Below, piece after piece: positions 1 through 5,193 of a DNA stretch of 5,193 nucleotides. Each line of letters starts with the position of its first letter. Positions within the stretch are counted from its first letter, which is position 1. The notes under the pieces were generated by a model. That model was not told the DNA's origin. It made no database searches and was given only the letters and a program-made list of their open reading frames with translations. The position numbers and the translations under genes were made by a program. The stretch spans positions 1 through 5,193 of the forward strand of contig JADGFH010000470.1 of NCBI GenBank assembly GCA_016743925.1, given 5' to 3'. This DNA comes from Labilibaculum sp. Lineage in GTDB: Bacteria > Bacteroidota > Bacteroidia > Bacteroidales > Marinifilaceae.

Positions 1-3000
1 AATCTTGCTTGCTTTGGTTTAGGCAAGTCTAAACTCTTTCGGGTTATGAAAATTCTAACAGTTTTGTTATTTGTTTGTAGCATCACCCAAGCTATAAATG
101 TAAAAGGACAAAAAGTGAATATCTCTGTAAAGAATGGAGTCGTATTAGATGTGATTGAAGAAATTGAGAAACAATGTGATTTAAGATTTGCCTATAGTCC
201 ACAATTTGTGGACATGGATAAAGCAATCAGCATTGAAGTAAGTGAAACAGAAGTTTCTGAGGTGCTGGATCAGGTGTTGAAGGAAACTAATTCAACCTAT
301 GTGATTGATGGTGATGTTGTTGTGTTGCGTCCGGCTTCCATGGATTCTGTTAAGGAGCAGTCTAAAACCAAGCAAAGTGCTCAACAGGAGACAAAGGAAA
401 TTACTGGTATAGTAACCGATGATATAGATGTGCCACTTCCTGGTGTAACCGTTCATATCAAAGGAACATCATCAGGTACTATTACTGATATTGATGGACA
501 ATATACGATTTCGGATGTTAAGGCAGGTGATGTTTTGGTTTTCTCGTTTGTAGGAATGACCACTCAGCGCATAGAAGTTGGCGCAAAGATTTCCATTGAT
601 TTGGTTATGAAAACTGATGCTATTGGATTAAACGAAGTTGTTGCTGTTGGTTATGCTACTCAAAAGAAGGTGAACCTAACAGGTGCTGTTAATAGTTTAA
701 AATCCGAACAACTGGGAAAAATAAAAACAGCAAACGCTACTGAATTATTACAAGGTCAAGTGGCTGGTTTATTGACAAAGCAACCAAATGGTATGCCTGG
801 TGATGATAATGCAAAACTTAGTATTCGAGGATATGGCGATCCATTGGTTATCGTAGATGGTGTTCCTCGTAGTTTAAATAACGTTGATCCATCTACAATA
901 GAATCTATAAATGTTTTAAAAGATGCATCAGCGGCAATTTATGGTGCTCGTTCAGGAAATGGAGTTATTCTTGTGACAACAAAGCGTGGAGGTAAAGCGA
1001 AGGGGATACGTGTTAATTATGATGGACAAATAACTTTACAACAATTTACCAATAAACCAACTATCATTTCCGATGCAGGGGTCTACACAGAACTTTGGAA
1101 TGAAGCAGAATTAAATTCAGGATTAACTCCAAGTTATTCTGCTGAACAAATCGAGAAATATAAAGCTCATGCACCAGGTTATGAAAGTTATGATTGGTTT
1201 AAATATGCTTTTAATGATTGGGCATCAAAAAGTCGTCATAGTATTAGTGTTGAGGGAGGTAATGAAAAAATTAATTTTTACACAGCTTTTTCACACACAG
1301 ATCAACAATCTGTGATCACTTCAGATGACTATTGGTACAAAAGAAACAATTTATTGGTCAATATTGATGCAGAAATAAATGATGATTTAAAATTGTCTGT
1401 AAACATGGATTATATCAATGAGCATCAAAGCCAAGCAACAACAAATATATGGCGTGGTGTTTATTACGCACAGCCAATGGCTACAACATCTTTTGTTGAT
1501 CAACCAGGCTTAATCCCAGTAAGTAACTTGCGTGGCACACAGGAACGGTTAGTTGGGGAAATGAATAAGGATTTAGAGGGGGGATCGGATAAGATACCAC
1601 AAACGTTTAATACAACAGCTTCATTAACTTATAATATTCCACATATTAAAGGTTTAAGTGCTAAAGCTTCTTTTGATTATACAGTAAAAAACACTCGTTA
1701 TACAGAGGTTTCGCGTAAATATGATCTTTATGCATTAGACAGTGAAACAGGTGAGGTTAAATATTCGAGTAGTGGTCCAGGAGGTGTCGTTAATAACAGT
1801 CTTAAGGAAGAAAGTACCAAATATGAACGTTTAAGACCTCGGGTGCAATTGAATTATTCGAAGCAATTAAACGAACATTATGTAGGTGGGTTGTTGATAG
1901 GAGAATTTGAGAAAACAACAAACAATATGTTTTACGCTCAAACCGAGAATCTTTTATCAAATGAGCTACTGTACTTAAATTTTGGCGACAAGACATATTA
2001 CGAAATGGGTCAAAAGCCTTATGAAGATTCCAGAGCTTCTTATGCAGGACGTTTTAATTATAATTACAAACATAAATATCTTTTAGAAGCTACATTTCGA
2101 TATGACGCAACTTCATTTTTCCCAGAAGACAAGAGGTGGGGGTTTTTCCCTTCTGTAAGCGCAGGTTGGCGTTTGACCGAAGAAAAATTCATGAAGGATA
2201 TAGATTGGTTAAGTAATTTAAAGTTAAGAGCTTCATATAGTCAAACAGGTTATGATAATAATGCTATTCGTTATGATTATTATTCTGGATATAATTTGAA
2301 TAATGTCTACCAACGAAATGATTATTACGAAGTACCTGGTTATGTTTTCGGCAATGAATTGGTTCGTAAGATTTGGCCAACAACCATGGCGAATAAGAAT
2401 ATGACTTGGGAAACAATGTCTAACTATAACATTGGTATTGATGCTACTTTGTGGAATGGTAAATTAAGTATAATAGCAGAAACTTTTTATCGTAAAAGAT
2501 CGGATGTACTTGATTTTCCAACAAAAGCATATCCAACAACATTTGGAGCTGATCTTTCGAAATTCAATCTTAATACGCTAGATGATAGGGGGGTTGAGAT
2601 AGAGATTAGACATCATGGAAATATTAATGATTTTAAGTATAATGTAAAGGGCGTTTTGACTTACGCAAGAACTAAATGGGTAAATAAGGATGAGGCAGAA
2701 TATATTACGGATGATGAAAAGCGCATTCTTCAAAAAACAGGGCGTTGGAAAAATCAATCAGTAGGATATGTTTCTGGCGGACTTTTTAAGAACCAAGCTG
2801 AAATTGATGCATATATGGTAAATCAGGATCAGGCAAATAATAGTACATTAAAGCCTGGTGATATTCGTTATGTTGATTTAAATGGTGACAAAGAAATTAC
2901 ATGGGCAGATCAAAAAGTTATTGGCTACAATTGGGATAATCAAATTCCTGAGTTAAACTTTGGATTAAATTTGGGTGGATCATATGAAAATTTCAGCATT

Positions 3001-3432
3001 GATGTTTTATTTCAAGGTGCATCAATGTTTTCTGGTTATGTAAGTGATTATGCACAAGTTGCATTTGATAATGGTTCAACACCATTAAGATTGCAATATG
3101 AAAATCGTTATCACGAGACAAATAATCCAAATGGTAGTCTACCTGCTGTTTATATGAATGTAAATCAAAATAATATTAAAAAGTCAGATTTTTGGTTAAA
3201 AGAAATCACATTTATACGTCTTAAAAACATAAACTTAAATTATGCTTTACCAAAGAAATGGATGTCAAAGCTTGGTTTGCAAAAAGGTAATCTTTATGTA
3301 GCAGGGAGTAATCTAGCGGTATGGTCTAACTTAGGGATTTATAAAAACGAATTTGATCCAGAAAGTGCATTAAATCACAAGGCTTATCCTGCTCATCGTA
3401 CAATTACTTTTGGCTTAAACGTAACACTATAA
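1..3432 (+). CDS. SusC/RagA-family TonB-linked outer membrane transporter with N-terminal STN domain (5' end probably outside window)
   Basis: Outer membrane active transporter, probably for an oligosaccharide, powered by TonB-ExbBD and capped by the SusD protein encoded next. Residues are numbered from the first in-window Met (base 46; 1128 aa, within the usual SusC range). In order: hydrophobic signal segment (3-16) with likely cleavage soon after; STN domain (about 23-96), used in related receptors to contact a FecR-type anti-sigma factor; polar Q/K/E-rich linker (about 100-118); CarboxypepD_reg-like Ig domain (about 119-189) with the typical PLPGVTVHIKGT and TDIDGQY; TonB-box-like LNEVVAVGYATQKK (195-208); plug (about 209-316) with SIRG (259-262), VIVDGVP (268-274), and INVLKDASAAIYGARSGNG (288-306); then the barrel, with FFPEDKRWGFFPSVSAGWR (691-709), an acidic DLNGDKEITWAD loop (944-955) and a C-terminus TFGLNVTL. 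Start: bases 1-45 are open in the same frame, and the Met at 46 lacks an A-rich leader, so I extend the gene to the window edge. No frameshift or internal stop is seen. Family assignment is very secure; the substrate is unknown. Confidence 0.97.
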   Translation, partial: NLACFGLGKSKLFRVMKILTVLLFVCSITQAINVKGQKVNISVKNGVVLDVIEEIEKQCDLRFAYSPQFVDMDKAISIEVSETEVSEVLDQVLKETNSTYVIDGDVVVLRPASMDSVKEQSKTKQSAQQETKEITGIVTDDIDVPLPGVTVHIKGTSSGTITDIDGQYTISDVKAGDVLVFSFVGMTTQRIEVGAKISIDLVMKTDAIGLNEVVAVGYATQKKVNLTGAVNSLKSEQLGKIKTANATELLQGQVAGLLTKQPNGMPGDDNAKLSIRGYGDPLVIVDGVPRSLNNVDPSTIESINVLKDASAAIYGARSGNGVILVTTKRGGKAKGIRVNYDGQITLQQFTNKPTIISDAGVYTELWNEAELNSGLTPSYSAEQIEKYKAHAPGYESYDWFKYAFNDWASKSRHSISVEGGNEKINFYTAFSHTDQQSVITSDDYWYKRNNLLVNIDAEINDDLKLSVNMDYINEHQSQATTNIWRGVYYAQPMATTSFVDQPGLIPVSNLRGTQERLVGEMNKDLEGGSDKIPQTFNTTASLTYNIPHIKGLSAKASFDYTVKNTRYTEVSRKYDLYALDSETGEVKYSSSGPGGVVNNSLKEESTKYERLRPRVQLNYSKQLNEHYVGGLLIGEFEKTTNNMFYAQTENLLSNELLYLNFGDKTYYEMGQKPYEDSRASYAGRFNYNYKHKYLLEATFRYDATSFFPEDKRWGFFPSVSAGWRLTEEKFMKDIDWLSNLKLRASYSQTGYDNNAIRYDYYSGYNLNNVYQRNDYYEVPGYVFGNELVRKIWPTTMANKNMTWETMSNYNIGIDATLWNGKLSIIAETFYRKRSDVLDFPTKAYPTTFGADLSKFNLNTLDDRGVEIEIRHHGNINDFKYNVKGVLTYARTKWVNKDEAEYITDDEKRILQKTGRWKNQSVGYVSGGLFKNQAEIDAYMVNQDQANNSTLKPGDIRYVDLNGDKEITWADQKVIGYNWDNQIPELNFGLNLGGSYENFSIDVLFQGASMFSGYVSDYAQVAFDNGSTPLRLQYENRYHETNNPNGSLPAVYMNVNQNNIKKSDFWLKEITFIRLKNINLNYALPKKWMSKLGLQKGNLYVAGSNLAVWSNLGIYKNEFDPESALNHKAYPAHRTITFGLNVTL

Positions 3433-3443
3433 TTTAAAAGAAT
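3433..3443 (+). promoter_or_regulatory. Short SusC-SusD intergenic spacer with A-rich translation start region
   Basis: The 11 bases between the SusC stop and the SusD ATG read tttaaaagaat. There is no room for a promoter or terminator, so SusD must be read from the same transcript as SusC. The run of A with a weak AAAAG purine stretch a few bases before the ATG fits Bacteroidota translation starts, which generally depend on A-rich, unstructured leaders rather than a strong Shine-Dalgarno match. This supports 3444 as the SusD start, as does the complete lipoprotein signal peptide that follows it. Calling it a ribosome binding region is an inference from position and composition. Confidence 0.55.
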
Positions 3444-5189
3444 ATGAAAAACAAATTAATATTTGGGCTATTATTCAGCATGCTTGTTGCATTATGTGGA
3501 TGTGAAGAAGATTTTTTTACGCTTGATAAAAAACCATTAGAGATAATTAGTAATGCGGTAATATTTGATGATCCTGCATTGATTGATGCATACTTAGCGA
3601 AAGGTTATGAAAATGGTTTACACTTTTATCATGGACAGTGGGACCCTGTGCATTGGACTATGGACGAGGCAATGGGAGCTGTGTGTAAAAATATAGCTGA
3701 TTGGCAAACACCAAATGCATTAGCATTGAAAGTATTTGACGAAAATGGCTGTGGTGATTTTGAATACTGGGATTATAAAACGGTTCGGTTTTTAAACGAG
3801 TTTTTGAAAGGTATGGAAACATCATCATTAGCTGAAGCAAAAATTAAAATTTACATGGCAGAAGCTCGTGTTTTAAGAGCTAACGTTTATTTTAATATGG
3901 TGAAGCGTTATGGTGGTGTCCCTATTATTACAATTCCGCAGGATGATACAACACCAGATAGTGAATTGTATCCTAAGCGTAATTCGGAAAAAGAATGTTA
4001 TGATTTCATTAGCCAAGAGCTTGATTTAGCCATAACCGATTTACCAGAAGAAAGTGTAAAGGGTCGTATTAATAGATTTGTTGCTTATGCAATGAAAAGT
4101 CGCATGATGCTATATGCTGCCTCTGTTGCTAATTTTGGTACTGTTCAAATGGAAGGTTTACTTGGTTTCCCGCAATCAGAAGCTAAGGGTTATTATAAAC
4201 AAGCTTACGATGCAGGATTAGAAGTAATTGGATCAGCTAAATATGATTTATATAAAGGTAACGAGGATAAGGTAGAAAATTTCAAGGGTATCTTTACAGA
4301 TGAATCAGCAACGAATATTGAACCTATTCTTTCAGTGGTCTTTGATAAAGGTCTTGGTAAAATGCATTCTTATGGAGTAGGAGCTATACCAATGGGCTTT
4401 CGTGTTGAATGGGGATCAAATTACCATGCTTTTAGAAATATAGTAGAGGAATTTGAATACGCAGATGGAACGTCTGGTATTATTGATCGTAATAAGGTCT
4501 CAAATGGAGACTTATTTACATTAAATGAGTTATTTGGAAATCGTGATCCACGCTTTAAGGCTACTTTTTTCTATCCAGAAGCTCCATTTCAGGGTGGTTT
4601 AGTGTATTTACATAAAGGTACGATGTACAAGGGGCAACTGGTTACATCAGGAACGATAGAAGGGAATTGGCCAGCTGTAGGACAGAAACGAGATATAAAG
4701 CAAACGTGTATCATGGTGCGCAAACACTTGAATGAAAATGAAGTTGCACCAATTAAAGGAAGTTCTGATAATGATTACCATCTTTATCGTTATGCTGAAG
4801 TTTTGTTAAATACTGCTGAGGCTGCTTTTTATATTGACAAAGAAGGTGAAGCCAAAATTTGGATTGATGATATCAGAGAAAGAGCTGGTATGCCTGAACT
4901 TGATAATATAACTGAAGAAGCAATTAGACATGAAAGAACAGTTGAGTTAGTTTTTGAAGACACTAGATATTGGGATCTTCGAAGATGGAGAATTGCACAT
5001 GCAAAACTTAATGGATTACAAACTCAGGGATTTACATTCATAAAACATTATGAAGAGGATGCTTATGAAGTGAAGTTTAAAAATGCAGAAGCTACTCCAC
5101 GAGTATTTCAAGAACGACATTACTATTTGCCAATCGGTATAAAAATTATTTCTAACAATTCGAATTTAATCGATAATCCAGATTATTAA
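3444..5189 (+). CDS. SusD/RagB-family outer membrane nutrient-binding lipoprotein
   Basis: Cell-surface lipoprotein of 581 aa that should sit as a lid on the SusC barrel and bind the ligand, most often a glycan, before import. The N-terminus is a lipoprotein signal: Lys at 2 and 4, a hydrophobic core (5-17), and a lipobox-like LCGC with lipidation expected at Cys20. The acidic EED straight after it (21-23) fits a Bacteroidota surface-export signal. The N-terminal SusD-like region contains AEARVLRANVYFNMVKRYGG followed by VPII (139-162), the most recognisable family motif and part of the TPR-like helical scaffold. The C-terminal SusD/RagB region contains HLYRYAEVLLNTAEA (446-460), IRERAGMP, RHERTVELVFEDTRYWDLRRW (495-515), with the final YYLPI and NPDY expected of a complete protein. 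Length is typical and no interruption is seen. The start is supported by the signal peptide and the A-rich leader 11 bases after SusC. Ligand specificity cannot be read from the family motifs. Family assignment is very secure. Confidence 0.97.
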   Translation: MKNKLIFGLLFSMLVALCGCEEDFFTLDKKPLEIISNAVIFDDPALIDAYLAKGYENGLHFYHGQWDPVHWTMDEAMGAVCKNIADWQTPNALALKVFDENGCGDFEYWDYKTVRFLNEFLKGMETSSLAEAKIKIYMAEARVLRANVYFNMVKRYGGVPIITIPQDDTTPDSELYPKRNSEKECYDFISQELDLAITDLPEESVKGRINRFVAYAMKSRMMLYAASVANFGTVQMEGLLGFPQSEAKGYYKQAYDAGLEVIGSAKYDLYKGNEDKVENFKGIFTDESATNIEPILSVVFDKGLGKMHSYGVGAIPMGFRVEWGSNYHAFRNIVEEFEYADGTSGIIDRNKVSNGDLFTLNELFGNRDPRFKATFFYPEAPFQGGLVYLHKGTMYKGQLVTSGTIEGNWPAVGQKRDIKQTCIMVRKHLNENEVAPIKGSSDNDYHLYRYAEVLLNTAEAAFYIDKEGEAKIWIDDIRERAGMPELDNITEEAIRHERTVELVFEDTRYWDLRRWRIAHAKLNGLQTQGFTFIKHYEEDAYEVKFKNAEATPRVFQERHYYLPIGIKIISNNSNLIDNPDY

Positions 5190-5193
5190 ATAG

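Noticed and set aside
9..45. TTTG at 13-16 as a possible -33 element of a Bacteroidota promoter for the transporter gene
   Set aside because: No TAnnTTTG-like -7 element follows at the right distance, and the segment reads as in-frame coding sequence of the same gene.
1802..1996. 64-codon open frame on the - strand inside the transporter gene
   Set aside because: It lies fully within a strongly supported gene on the other strand, shows no recognisable domain, and is the kind of chance frame expected opposite a long gene.
2116..2150. Repeated tttttccc at 2116-2123 and 2143-2150, and a small ggg-ttttt-ccc inverted pattern resembling a terminator
   Set aside because: Both copies encode FFP in the conserved FFPEDKRWGFFPS motif of the barrel. 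The stem would be only about three base pairs and lies inside a gene.
3658..3840. 60-codon open frame on the - strand inside the SusD gene
   Set aside because: It is fully contained in a conserved part of SusD and has low-complexity, His/Phe/Leu-rich content with no family resemblance. It is a chance antisense frame.
5187..5193. Search for a terminator or a third gene after SusD
   Set aside because: Only four bases remain after the stop codon, too few to support any feature. Whether the operon continues cannot be judged.
1..5193. Assigning a specific substrate (a particular polysaccharide, peptide or siderophore) to the pair
   Set aside because: Family motifs do not encode specificity and no enzyme gene is present in the window. 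Any named substrate would be a guess.

Overview
The window holds two genes on the + strand: a SusC/RagA-type TonB-dependent outer membrane transporter (1..3432, 5' end open at the window edge) and its partner, a SusD/RagB-type surface lipoprotein (3444..5189). Only 11 bases separate them, so they are almost certainly co-transcribed. The organism is a member of the Bacteroidota. This gene pair is essentially restricted to that phylum, the DNA is AT-rich, and the second start codon is preceded by an A-rich stretch rather than a strong Shine-Dalgarno sequence. Genus and habitat cannot be fixed from this window.

Layout: bases 1-45 are an open continuation, in the same frame, of the transporter gene, so its real start probably lies before the window. 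Next come the signal peptide, an STN signalling domain, a short polar linker, a carboxypeptidase-regulatory-like Ig domain, a TonB-box-like segment, the plug, and a long beta-barrel ending in a normal stop. After the 11-base gap, the SusD gene runs from a lipoprotein signal peptide to a typical C-terminus. It ends four bases before the window edge. There is no intergenic stretch above 300 bases, and I see no RNA genes, mobile elements, CRISPR, long repeats or terminators.

How they work together: in characterised SusCD systems, SusD caps the extracellular face of the SusC barrel and helps capture a ligand, usually an oligosaccharide. TonB-ExbBD energy then drives uptake through SusC. The STN domain suggests that the transporter also signals to a FecR-type anti-sigma factor and an ECF sigma factor, which would lie outside this window. 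The substrate cannot be read from these two proteins. Neighbouring enzymes (glycoside hydrolases, lyases, sulfatases, peptidases) would be needed to infer it.

I looked for a previously undescribed system and do not see one: this is an intact, ordinary SusCD pair. The points worth checking are the likely upstream start, the STN domain, the base-composition shift within the transporter gene, and a few sequence peculiarities.
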